The position numbers were made by a program, and so were the translations under genes. The notes under the pieces are model-generated. The model was not told the DNA's origin and made no database searches. It saw nothing but the letters and a program-made list of their open reading frames with translations. Shown here one piece after another: positions 39,730 to 45,551 of a stretch of DNA of 45,551 bases. Location of the stretch: positions 1 to 45,551 of IMG/VR virus record IMGVR_UViG_3300028844_004824. The stretch is one strand, 5' to 3'. The number at the start of each line of letters is the position of its first letter. Within the stretch, counting starts at the first letter, position 1. This DNA is from a virus.

Positions 39730-40725
39730 CTATTCAGAGTTTTCTATAGGTATAGGCTCTTCAACCTTTTGTTCTGCAGGAGCAATTACATAATGAATAG
39801 ATAGTACAATAGCTAAAGAAGCAGCTAGTCCTACCATCATTTTTAAAAAGTCTTTACCTATCAATGGAAAAACAGTTTTGAATTTTTGTTTTCCTGTAAC
39901 CGTTGCCATAGCAAGTTCACGACCACATAATAGACCAACAAATACCCAAGTGGTTGACATTGGAATATCATTCATCTCCTTAAAGAAATATAGAATGAAA
40001 AAGTAAACTAGATCAATAATTGTAGCAGATCTAACATATCTAGTATTATGTTTCTCTAAAACAATTTGTTGAATCTTACCTCCACCTTCGCTGAACATCC
40101 AACCTAGACCTCCAACAAAAACTACACTGATTAAAATCATTAGATCAACAGGTATTTCACGAGGCAAAAATACAGCAATATTAGCCATATCATGTGATAA
40201 CCAAGTCCACCAAAGAAATCCTGTTGTAATCCATTGACCTATTCTCCAATAGTTTTTATGTTGTTCTTTAACAGGTTTTGCTTCGTCTAATAATCTGCTT
40301 ACAATCATCCATATAGCATATGCAGCAACAGCGGCAACTGCATAACCCATCATTGATTTCATCAACATTTTTTCTAAAACAAATGTTGAAGCAAAAGCTG
40401 ATAATACTAAAAAAGATGTGCTAACTGGCACACCTACTCTTGTTAAAAGTAATAACACGCCCGGGGCACAGGCATGATACCATTGTATTTCTTGAAAGGG
40501 TATTTTATTTAGACGACCATAACTAATATCGCCCCCATAAGAGTACCACCCATACCACAAAGCCCAAAGTAGCACAGCTGAAGCCGCACCCCACATGACT
40601 TTCCAATTAACTTTTTCGTTATTTGATGCGATCCATGTACCAAGTGTCTGTACTGAGTCGTTAGCAATAACGGAGTAGGCGGCAAATAAAAAACCCACTA
40701 ACATCCAAAGTGTTAATAGTTCCAT
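39730..40725 (-). CDS. PiT-family phosphate permease-like membrane protein
   Basis: 331 residues from ATG at 40725, chosen because AAAAGGAAATTAAT precedes it; the longer frame from 40827 adds a leader that crosses a hairpin. LLTLWMLVGFLFAAYSVIANDSVQTLGTWI is the ANDxxxxxG motif of PiT transporters, and GVPVSTSFLVLSAFAS with PMSTTWVFVGLLCGREL are the paired P-S-T-(S/T) repeats. About 8-10 hydrophobic helices. PiT proteins move phosphate with H+ or Na+. It probably aids phosphate uptake during infection, in line with a Pho-box-like repeat upstream. Confidence 0.8.
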   Translation of the reverse strand: MELLTLWMLVGFLFAAYSVIANDSVQTLGTWIASNNEKVNWKVMWGAASAVLLWALWYGWYSYGGDISYGRLNKIPFQEIQWYHACAPGVLLLLTRVGVPVSTSFLVLSAFASTFVLEKMLMKSMMGYAVAAVAAYAIWMIVSRLLDEAKPVKEQHKNYWRIGQWITTGFLWWTWLSHDMANIAVFLPREIPVDLMILISVVFVGGLGWMFSEGGGKIQQIVLEKHNTRYVRSATIIDLVYFFILYFFKEMNDIPMSTTWVFVGLLCGRELAMATVTGKQKFKTVFPLIGKDFLKMMVGLAASLAIVLSIHYVIAPAEQKVEEPIPIENSE

Positions 40726-40772
40726 ATTAATTTCCTTTTCATTTGACAGTTTTACCCTGTCGCTCATAAAAA

Positions 40773-40796
40773 TGAGGACGTATATGTACGCCCTCA
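40773..40796 (-). terminator. Hairpin with T-tract in the 5' region of the PiT-like gene
   Basis: On the minus strand TGAGGGCGTA / TACGTCCTCA makes a 10-bp stem (one G-U pair) with loop CATA and then TTTTTA. It could end transcription coming from upstream, or be a 5' stabilising structure. A second small stem GACAG / CTGTC (40745-40761) follows. Confidence 0.6.
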
Positions 40797-40804
40797 ATGG
40801 AAAT

Positions 40805-40835
40805 ATTATATTACACTTTTGTAACAATTTTGTAA
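40805..40835 (-). promoter_or_regulatory. Candidate Pho-box-like repeat and -10 upstream of the PiT-like gene
   Basis: On the plus strand TGTAA recurs at 40820 and 40831, exactly 11 bases apart, within TTTTGTAACAATTTTGTAAAA; this is the TGTxA-N6-TGTxA layout of PhoB boxes. On the minus strand TATAAT (40805-40810) could be the -10. The repeat reads in reverse relative to the gene, which weakens the claim. The rest of 40836-40962 is AT-rich with no feature that I see. Confidence 0.4.
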
Positions 40836-40962
40836 AATTGACTCTGGGAGAAGTGGGTAAATCTTCACGCTTTTTAAATTATTTTATAATAAACTATTAG
40901 TGGTAATAACTCTTAAAAACTAAAAATTTTGGACACTAATTAAAAATAAGTTATAATCAGAG

Positions 40963-40970
40963 TATAAATA
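40963..40970 (+). promoter_or_regulatory. T4-type late promoter
   Basis: TATAAATA, the exact T4 late consensus, 17 bases before the ATG at 40987. It would be read by sigma factor gp55-like plus clamp, and it heads the run of small basic proteins. Confidence 0.82.
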
Positions 40971-40986
40971 ATTACTTGGAGTTGAT

Positions 40987-41286
40987 ATGGCCCCTAGAAT
41001 ACCCCGTAAGAAAGGACAGAGGCGAAATTCTAAATCGCACTCTGACTTGTATACAGATGAAAATCCTAAAGGTACTATTAAAGGTTTGGGTTTTGCTACG
41101 GTTAAAAGTGCTAGCACTTCTGTGGCTAAAATTAAAGCTTCTAGTAGGTCTCATGAGCATAAAACGCAAGCAGCGATAGCTATGGAACAACGAGCAAAAG
41201 AAATGGGTAAAGTATCTGCTGCTAGAGTTTATAGAACTTTCATAAATCAACAAAAGAAAATTACTGCAAAACGTAATGCAAAATGA
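40987..41286 (+). CDS. Conserved marine T4-like phage small basic protein
   Basis: 99 residues. TTGGAGTTGAT precedes the ATG. RKKGQRRNSKSHSDLYTDENPKGTIKGLGFA and RSHEHKTQAAIAMEQRAKEMGK match a pattern widespread in marine T4-like phages (TDENPKGTIKGL.FA......S......SH.HK.QAA.AMEQRA). Its function is not known; late expression and basic charge suggest a packaged virion protein. Confidence 0.72.
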   Translation: MAPRIPRKKGQRRNSKSHSDLYTDENPKGTIKGLGFATVKSASTSVAKIKASSRSHEHKTQAAIAMEQRAKEMGKVSAARVYRTFINQQKKITAKRNAK

Positions 41287-41298
41287 TAGGAGTCTTAA

Positions 41299-41385
41299 AT
41301 GACCTGTGATTGTAAATGTCAATGTAAGGGAAAACTTGATTGTAGTTGTACTTGTAGTGACTGCACGTGTTGTAAATCAGAGTAA
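41299..41385 (+). CDS. Metallothionein-like 28-residue cysteine-rich peptide
   Basis: ATG at 41299 with AGGAG six bases upstream, and stop TAA at 41383. Ten of 28 residues are cysteine: CDCKCQC at positions 3-9, and CSCTCSDCTCC at 15-25. Cys alternates with other residues (C-x-C) as in metallothioneins and other thiolate-cluster peptides, linked by KGKLD. No signal peptide. It could bind Zn, Cu or Cd, store metal or quench oxidants, but no database match is known to me. It sits within the late run, with no gap issue. Confidence 0.75.
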   Translation: MTCDCKCQCKGKLDCSCTCSDCTCCKSE

Positions 41386-41389
41386 ATAA

Positions 41390-41554
41390 ATGGCTAAGAA
41401 ACCAACTAAGAAAAAATCATCAACACCTACTAATCCTAAATTATATGCAAAAGTAAAGTCTGAAGCTAAACGTAAGTTTGATGTGTACCCTTCTGCATAT
41501 GCTAATGGGTGGTTAGTAAGAACCTATAAATCTCGCGGCGGTGGTTATAGATAA
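41390..41554 (+). CDS. DUF5872-like small basic protein
   Basis: 54 residues from ATG at 41390, very basic. PKLYAKVKSEAKRKFDVYPSAYANGWLVRTYK followed by RGGGYR is a widespread marine phage motif of the DUF5872 kind. Four bases separate it from the Cys-rich peptide, and one base overlaps the next gene. Probably a virion-packaged DNA-binding peptide; function not established. Confidence 0.72.
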   Translation: MAKKPTKKKSSTPTNPKLYAKVKSEAKRKFDVYPSAYANGWLVRTYKSRGGGYR

Positions 41555-41847
41555 TGGCTAAACCTAGAGGTGGTTTAAGCGCATGGTTTGGAAAAGGATC
41601 TAAGGGAGACTGGGTTAATATCGGTGCCCCTAAAAAAGATGGAAAATTTCAACCTTGCGGCAGAAAAACATCTAAAAAAGGTAAGTATCCAAAATGTGTA
41701 CCAAGATCAAAAGCTAATAGTATGACTGCTGCAGAAATTAGAAGTGCGGTTACAAGAAAAAGAGCTGCAGGTAACCCTGGCGGTAAACCTACAAATGTAA
41801 AAACTTTTACAAAGCGTGGTAAGTCTAGTGCCACAAAAAAGAAATAA
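41554..41847 (+). CDS. DUF5872-like small basic protein (second)
   Basis: 97 residues. GGLSAWFGKGSKGDWVNIGAPKKDGKFQPCGRK, then KYPKCVPRSKANSMTAAEIRSAVTRKRAAGNPGGKPTNV is a familiar phage and metagenome pattern (W.dI..pk..G.f.pCGr......yPKC.P..kA..Mt...r..av.rKraag). Two Cys in CGRK and PKCVP could bind metal. Shares the first base with the previous stop. Function unknown. Confidence 0.75.
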   Translation: MAKPRGGLSAWFGKGSKGDWVNIGAPKKDGKFQPCGRKTSKKGKYPKCVPRSKANSMTAAEIRSAVTRKRAAGNPGGKPTNVKTFTKRGKSSATKKK

Positions 41848-41870
41848 TTAGGAAAGAGAGAAAAGTTATA

Positions 41871-42047
41871 ATGGCTATGCATAAAAATGGAATGGGTAAA
41901 AAAGCTAACATGAAATCAAAAAAAGTTGGAAAAGGCCCAATGAAAGCTATGAATGGTAATAAGAAAAATGGTAATGGCGGATTGACTGCTGCACAGAAAA
42001 AATTACCACCAGCTCTTCAAAAAGCAATTCTTAAGAAGAAAAAATAA
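41871..42047 (+). CDS. Small lysine-rich protein
   Basis: 58 residues from ATG at 41871 (AGGAAAGAGAG some twelve bases upstream). The end, LTAAQKKLPPALQKAILKKK, is a motif found on many phage small proteins. About a third of residues are Lys. Probably binds DNA or is packaged. It shares its last base with the next start. Confidence 0.65.
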   Translation: MAMHKNGMGKKANMKSKKVGKGPMKAMNGNKKNGNGGLTAAQKKLPPALQKAILKKKK

Positions 42048-42373
42048 TGACAATATTAGCAGAACGAGGCGCTGTATATAATATTAGTACTGCCACAATA
42101 AGTTCAAATGTGGTAGCAACTGCTACTTTAAGTCTTTTAAAAGGTACAGATAATCTTTTAAGTACTACTGACGTTATTAGTATCACTGCAAACACTCAGT
42201 GTAGATTTGCTATGGATGCTTCCGCTCCTACGGTAAATGTACTTATTGGGGCTAGTGAAACAAGATTTTTTAAAGTCGAAGGAAATATTGGCACAAACTT
42301 TAGTCCTTGTATCATGCAAAATGATGGACGAGCTGATAAAATTTCAGTACAGCTAATAGAGTTTAAAGGCTAA
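42047..42373 (+). CDS. Hypothetical beta-rich protein
   Basis: 108 residues, mostly Ser, Thr, Ala and hydrophobics in strands (YNISTATISSNVVATATLSLL, DVISITANTQCRFAM, NVLIGASETRFFKV). The look is that of a small virion beta-barrel or fibre-tip protein. Two Cys. No family recognised. It is coupled to the previous gene by a one-base overlap. Confidence 0.5.
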   Translation: MTILAERGAVYNISTATISSNVVATATLSLLKGTDNLLSTTDVISITANTQCRFAMDASAPTVNVLIGASETRFFKVEGNIGTNFSPCIMQNDGRADKISVQLIEFKG

Positions 42374-42374
42374 T

Positions 42375-43136
42375 ATGCTAGAACGCGCAGCTCATATGGC
42401 ACACCTATCTAGTATAGCATACTTAGAAGATCACCATTTTGTGCATGCATTATCTAATGTAGGTTATGATAGACACCATTGGTTTGATACTAATGGTACT
42501 CAAGCATTTGTGTTGCCTCCAGATGAAAATAATATTATTATTATTTGTTTTAGAGGTACTCAACTTACTGAGCTTCCAGACTTATTAGCAGATCTTAAAG
42601 TATGGAGATCTACAAGTGATGAAAGAGGTTTAGTACATACCGGATTTAAAGAGGCTTTAGATAATGTATATCCTGATATTTTAAATCTTCTTGATTCTAT
42701 GGACCTTAGTTTAGACTCTAAACCCACTATAATCTGTACAGGACACTCCTTAGGTGGAGCACTAGCTACCATCATGGCAAGTCGTATTGATGCTCAAGAA
42801 CTTTATACATTTGGCTCGCCTCGCGTTGGTGATAGAGCTTTCGTAAAAGAAATGAATAAAGACGGTATTAAACACTATAGATTTAGAAATAATAATGATA
42901 TTGTTACTAAAGTTCCTTTATCTTTATTATTTTATAGGCATCATGGTACTTTAAAATATATAAATCGTAAAGGTATAATTAAAAAATTAAGTATTTGGCA
43001 TAGAGCCCTAGATATGTTGCTTGGTCATTTATCCTCTTGGATAAAACTTAAACCTTTAGACAGTATTTCAGATCACTCTATATACGACTATCATAGGAAA
43101 ATTACTTATAATGTTCATTTATCGAGCAAAAACTAA
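42375..43136 (+). CDS. Class 3 lipase (alpha/beta-hydrolase)
   Basis: 253 residues. IICFRGTQLTELPDLLADLK, VHTGFKEALDNVYPDI, ICTGHSLGGALATIMASR and YTFGSPRVGDRAF are all lipase class 3 lines; the Ser of GHSLGG is the nucleophile, and a His near HHGTLKYI probably completes the triad. No signal peptide or membrane segment, so it may act in the cell on membrane lipids or be packaged. Esterase activity is likely and the substrate unknown. Confidence 0.9.
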   Translation: MLERAAHMAHLSSIAYLEDHHFVHALSNVGYDRHHWFDTNGTQAFVLPPDENNIIIICFRGTQLTELPDLLADLKVWRSTSDERGLVHTGFKEALDNVYPDILNLLDSMDLSLDSKPTIICTGHSLGGALATIMASRIDAQELYTFGSPRVGDRAFVKEMNKDGIKHYRFRNNNDIVTKVPLSLLFYRHHGTLKYINRKGIIKKLSIWHRALDMLLGHLSSWIKLKPLDSISDHSIYDYHRKITYNVHLSSKN

Positions 43137-43326
43137 CTGTCCAAAGTGTGATAGTTACAATGAAGTTTGGATTGAAAAAGGTAAAGTAGTACCTCTTAAT
43201 ATTATTGAATGTACAAATGAGGATTGTGGACATGTTTATGATGGTTGTGATTTTATAAGTGGTTTTATAGAGTTGAGAACTAACTCATCAATATCAAGTT
43301 ATTCAATAACTCATACACCTTTATAA
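43111..43326 (+). CDS. Zinc-ribbon-like small protein
   Basis: 71 residues, overlapping the lipase end by 26 bases. CPKCDSYNE and CTNEDCGHVYDGCDF give a CxxC...CxxxxC ribbon that could bind Zn or a redox metal. The C-terminus is Ser-rich and disordered. Start ATG at 43111. Function unknown. Confidence 0.55.
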   Translation: MFIYRAKTNCPKCDSYNEVWIEKGKVVPLNIIECTNEDCGHVYDGCDFISGFIELRTNSSISSYSITHTPL

Positions 43327-43338
43327 GTAAGTATACTC

Positions 43339-43367
43339 TTGCATACTTTGTTAAAATATCTTATATT
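43339..43367 (+). promoter_or_regulatory. Candidate sigma-70-like promoter
   Basis: TTGCAT, 17 bases, TATATT, about 25 bases before the ATG at 43393. Five of six match at -10 and four of six at -35. Confidence 0.5.
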
Positions 43368-43392
43368 AAGTTATATTAATAAGGAGAGACCC

Positions 43393-43650
43393 ATGGGAAA
43401 GAAACGCTTACGCAAAACTCAGACTTCAAAAGGTATTCACAGTACTGTGAATACCTCTATTCTTAAACAGCTTCGTCAAGATTATCTTGCTTCGCCTGAC
43501 AGAATAATTAATCAGTTAGCTGCTCATAGAGCAGGTAAACGTGTTATGGTTACTATCGCTAACCCTAATAAAAACCAAACTAACAAACGTTTTATTCGTG
43601 TTCCTGCATCTACAGCTTGGAACGCTTCTAAACTAAAAATGTTAGCATGA
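43393..43650 (+). CDS. Small basic hypothetical protein
   Basis: 85 residues from ATG at 43393, with AAGGAGAG at good spacing; a longer in-frame ATG at 43339 lies inside the promoter and is rejected. KKRLRKTQTSKGIHSTVNTS and AAHRAGKRVMVTIANPNK are basic and conserved-looking in marine phages. No function known. It overlaps the next gene by 4 bases. Confidence 0.65.
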   Translation: MGKKRLRKTQTSKGIHSTVNTSILKQLRQDYLASPDRIINQLAAHRAGKRVMVTIANPNKNQTNKRFIRVPASTAWNASKLKMLA

Positions 43651-43937
43651 ACAAATCCACAAAAGCACAAAGATTAGCTGCTCATAATGAGTGGCTAATG
43701 TTGTATGGAGCACACCCCTCTCAAACAAATCGCAAAACTCGGTGCAAACCTGCTAGAGAAAAATTTAAAATTGCTAAAAGTGTCACTTCTGATACTATAG
43801 GTAATGGAATTAAAAACCAAAATAAAGTGTATAGTGGTGAAAATGACTTTGTTCTTGGACTAGCGTATAATAAAGGTAATCTACAACCTCTGACACTTAA
43901 AGAAGTGGCAGACCCAGCAGTTGGAAAACGCAGATGA
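43647..43937 (+). CDS. Hypothetical basic protein
   Basis: 96 residues. MNKSTKAQRLAAHNEWLMLYGAHPSQTNRKTRCKPAREKFKI reads as a helical, Arg/Lys-rich protein; no motif recognised. ATGA overlaps on both sides (4 bases), so translation is coupled to its neighbours. Function unknown. Confidence 0.6.
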   Translation: MNKSTKAQRLAAHNEWLMLYGAHPSQTNRKTRCKPAREKFKIAKSVTSDTIGNGIKNQNKVYSGENDFVLGLAYNKGNLQPLTLKEVADPAVGKRR

Positions 43938-44515
43938 ATAGTATTATGAAAGCTGAATGGCAACATTATGCAAGAGTCTCTTTAGACACTTACATACAAT
44001 TTGTAAATGAAGAAATATTTCCTAAATTTACACTTAATAAGTGTAACTTTGATTGGAGTCCTTCACGTCGTAGTTCAAGAGGGGGTTGGTATGCTGACGG
44101 TCCTGGCATTAATATGGCTATGCACCATTATTGCAGAAATTATACAAAACCTACTTTAATTCGTGTATATGAATATAAATCTTTTGATAACAGTTCTGTT
44201 ATTGGAGGATTTTATACGAAAGATAAATATCAAAAACTTGAGATGGTGCTTTTGCACGAACTATCTCATGCAGTTCAGTATTATACTTATAAGGTTAATA
44301 ATATTAGATGTAAACCTCATGGCCCTGTCTGGAAAAATATTTATTCTAGACTTAGAGAACAATTTCTTAATCCGTGTCTAGGTGATCAAGTTGCACTAAA
44401 AACTGAATATAATAAAGATATAGATAGTTTAGGTAGGAATAGTAAATCAACTATACCTCTTGCTACTAAGAAAGAGTTGGATAAATTATTTGCAAGAGCC
44501 GCCAATAAAAGTTAA
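43934..44515 (+). CDS. SprT-like zinc metalloprotease
   Basis: 193 residues. MVLLHELSHAVQYY gives HExxH, and KPHGPVWKNIYSRL supplies the third ligand His, the SprT pattern. The N-terminus resembles the family helix before the motif. Relatives (SprT, SPRTN) cut proteins stuck to DNA. A role in processing DNA-protein crosslinks or virion proteins is possible. It overlaps the second radical SAM gene. Confidence 0.82.
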   Translation: MNSIMKAEWQHYARVSLDTYIQFVNEEIFPKFTLNKCNFDWSPSRRSSRGGWYADGPGINMAMHHYCRNYTKPTLIRVYEYKSFDNSSVIGGFYTKDKYQKLEMVLLHELSHAVQYYTYKVNNIRCKPHGPVWKNIYSRLREQFLNPCLGDQVALKTEYNKDIDSLGRNSKSTIPLATKKELDKLFARAANKS

Positions 44516-45551
44516 TTTAAATACTTTTTGTAGTAGACCATGGGAAGAATTACACATCGAGGAGGACGGTAAAGTTACTCCTTGTTGTGTAATGCCCTCA
44601 AATAGATTTCCAATGGGTAATAATCTTCAAGAGTACTCAACAGGTAAAGCTTTACATAACTTAAAAAGTGATTTATTACGAGGAATCAAAAATAAAAATT
44701 GTGAATGGTGTTGGAATAACGAGAAAGACGGTATGTCTTCTCATAGAAAAAAAGATGTAATAGCTTTAAATACTCCGGGATTTAGATCTATACATTTACG
44801 TCTAACTAATGTGTGCAATTTAAAATGTCGTATGTGCAATCCTTCATTTTCTAGTACATGGGCTGTAGAAAATAAAAAACATAAACTTTTCTCCGAAAAA
44901 GAAGTAAAAATAAAAGATGTATTTGATAATAATGAAAAACTATATGAATTATTAAAATATAATATATTAGAAGGTAGATTAAGATTTATAGACATATCAG
45001 GTGGGGAACCACTAATCACAGACTCAAACTTTAAGTTATTAAATTTTTTAATAGATAACAAATGTGCTCATTTAGTGAGTATACACTATTCTACTAATCT
45101 AATGAAATTAGATTATAAAAAAATTAATTTAATAGACTTGTGGAAAAACTTTAAACATGTTACAATCGAAGCTAGTTGTGATGGTTGGGGTGAAGCAGTA
45201 GAATATAGTAGAACAGGTTTCAGTAGAAAAACTTTTTTAGAATGTATTTCTAAATTAAATGGACATAAAAATATTAAACTAGCAATAAATTGTGTAGTAA
45301 ATATTTATAGTGTTTGGACACTACCTGAAATAGAAAAATTCAGAGAACGGATCGGAGCTTTTATTACTTATTCTCCTTGTTATTTACCTGATCACTGTAA
45401 TCCACAAAGACTATATAAAGAAGATAAAGAAGCACTATACAAATTATACAAAGGAAATGAGTATTTAGAAAAAGTTTTTAATACTTTTATTAAAACTGAT
45501 TTACCACCTTTAGAACATAAAATGTTAAAATTTAACTCTACCTTAGATAAA
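44490..45551 (+). CDS. Radical SAM protein, second copy (runs off right edge)
   Basis: At least 354 codons. The start is not certain: TTG at 44490 is the best standard codon, 26 bases inside the SprT-like gene. CNLKCRMC is CX3CX2C, and SGGEPLITD is the GGE motif. NTFCSRPWEELHIEEDGKVTPCC and CEWCWNNEK parallel the first copy. SCDGWGEAVEYSRTG follows. The two are paralogues of the same phage-type radical SAM family with extra Cys pairs. Incomplete at its 3' end; substrate unknown. Confidence 0.87.
   Translation, partial: MQEPPIKVNLNTFCSRPWEELHIEEDGKVTPCCVMPSNRFPMGNNLQEYSTGKALHNLKSDLLRGIKNKNCEWCWNNEKDGMSSHRKKDVIALNTPGFRSIHLRLTNVCNLKCRMCNPSFSSTWAVENKKHKLFSEKEVKIKDVFDNNEKLYELLKYNILEGRLRFIDISGGEPLITDSNFKLLNFLIDNKCAHLVSIHYSTNLMKLDYKKINLIDLWKNFKHVTIEASCDGWGEAVEYSRTGFSRKTFLECISKLNGHKNIKLAINCVVNIYSVWTLPEIEKFRERIGAFITYSPCYLPDHCNPQRLYKEDKEALYKLYKGNEYLEKVFNTFIKTDLPPLEHKMLKFNSTLDK

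Noticed and set aside
1-45551. CRISPR arrays, insertion sequences, tRNA genes, attachment sites
   Set aside because: No regular spacer repeats, transposase motifs, cloverleaf with CCA besides the tmRNA, or integrase-linked att were seen by eye. tRNAscan-SE would be decisive for tRNAs.

Overview
This window looks like part of the genome of a T4-like (myovirus-type) marine phage with low G+C content, probably infecting an alphaproteobacterium such as SAR11/Pelagibacter. Phage markers are a T4 DsbA-like DNA-binding protein, an exact T4 late promoter (TATAAATA at 40963), a GH19 endolysin with an overlapping Rz/Rz1-type spanin pair, a RecB/Cas4-like PD-(D/E)XK nuclease, PurS, a HesB/IscA protein, bS21 and small basic DUF5872-like proteins typical of marine T4-like phages. 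The host assignment rests mainly on a circularly permuted two-piece tmRNA gene at about 18575-18825, whose tag reads ANDNFAPTGYALAA. The ANDNFA start is typical of alphaproteobacterial tags and unlike the permuted cyanobacterial tags.

Layout. 1-5.3 kb (minus strand): 5' part of an NAD-dependent DNA ligase, a DUF3310-like protein, a small HTH-like protein, a PC4-like ssDNA-binding protein, two 2OG-Fe(II) oxygenases around a large unknown protein, and an A-type Fe-S carrier. 5.3-18.5 kb (minus): a dense, translationally coupled surface-glycan island with GT-B and GT-A glycosyltransferases, methyltransferases, a eukaryotic-type phosphomannomutase, an epimerase, an RmlB-like dehydratase, a DegT aminotransferase, NeuD-type acyltransferases, a WbqC-like protein, a PhyH oxygenase and a GH43-like beta-propeller. 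18.5-20.6 kb (minus): a translation-related module of permuted tmRNA, a 2OG oxygenase, an SH3/WYL_2-like protein and bS21. 20.6-26.4 kb (minus): another epimerase, a radical SAM protein that appears to start at ATT, a second DegT aminotransferase, small proteins, a TRAP-type solute-binding protein without a signal peptide, and an unknown protein. At 26.4-26.6 kb transcription diverges.

26.6-39.7 kb (plus, except one SGNH gene): a small cassette closed by an intrinsic terminator, then a possible transferase, sulfotransferase, DsbA, two divergent SGNH hydrolases whose start codons share CATG, a 2OG oxygenase, a carbamoyltransferase, the nuclease, the lysis region (endolysin, spanins, several membrane proteins including one with an EF-hand), a ParB-like protein, the UV-damage endonuclease UvdE and PurS. 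39.7-40.7 kb (minus): a PiT-like phosphate permease flanked by hairpins, with a Pho-box-like repeat upstream. 40.96 kb to the end (plus): a late-promoter run of small basic proteins including an undescribed 28-residue peptide with 10 cysteines, then a class 3 lipase, a zinc-ribbon-like protein, a SprT-like metalloprotease and a second radical SAM protein cut by the window edge.

Working model: the glycan genes make and place modified sugars on the cell surface or virion; tmRNA and bS21 adjust host ribosomes; PurS, the PiT permease, the Fe-S carrier and possibly the TRAP-like protein support metabolism during infection; the endolysin, spanins and membrane proteins release progeny. Functional statements come from motif recognition by eye. 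No similarity search was run.
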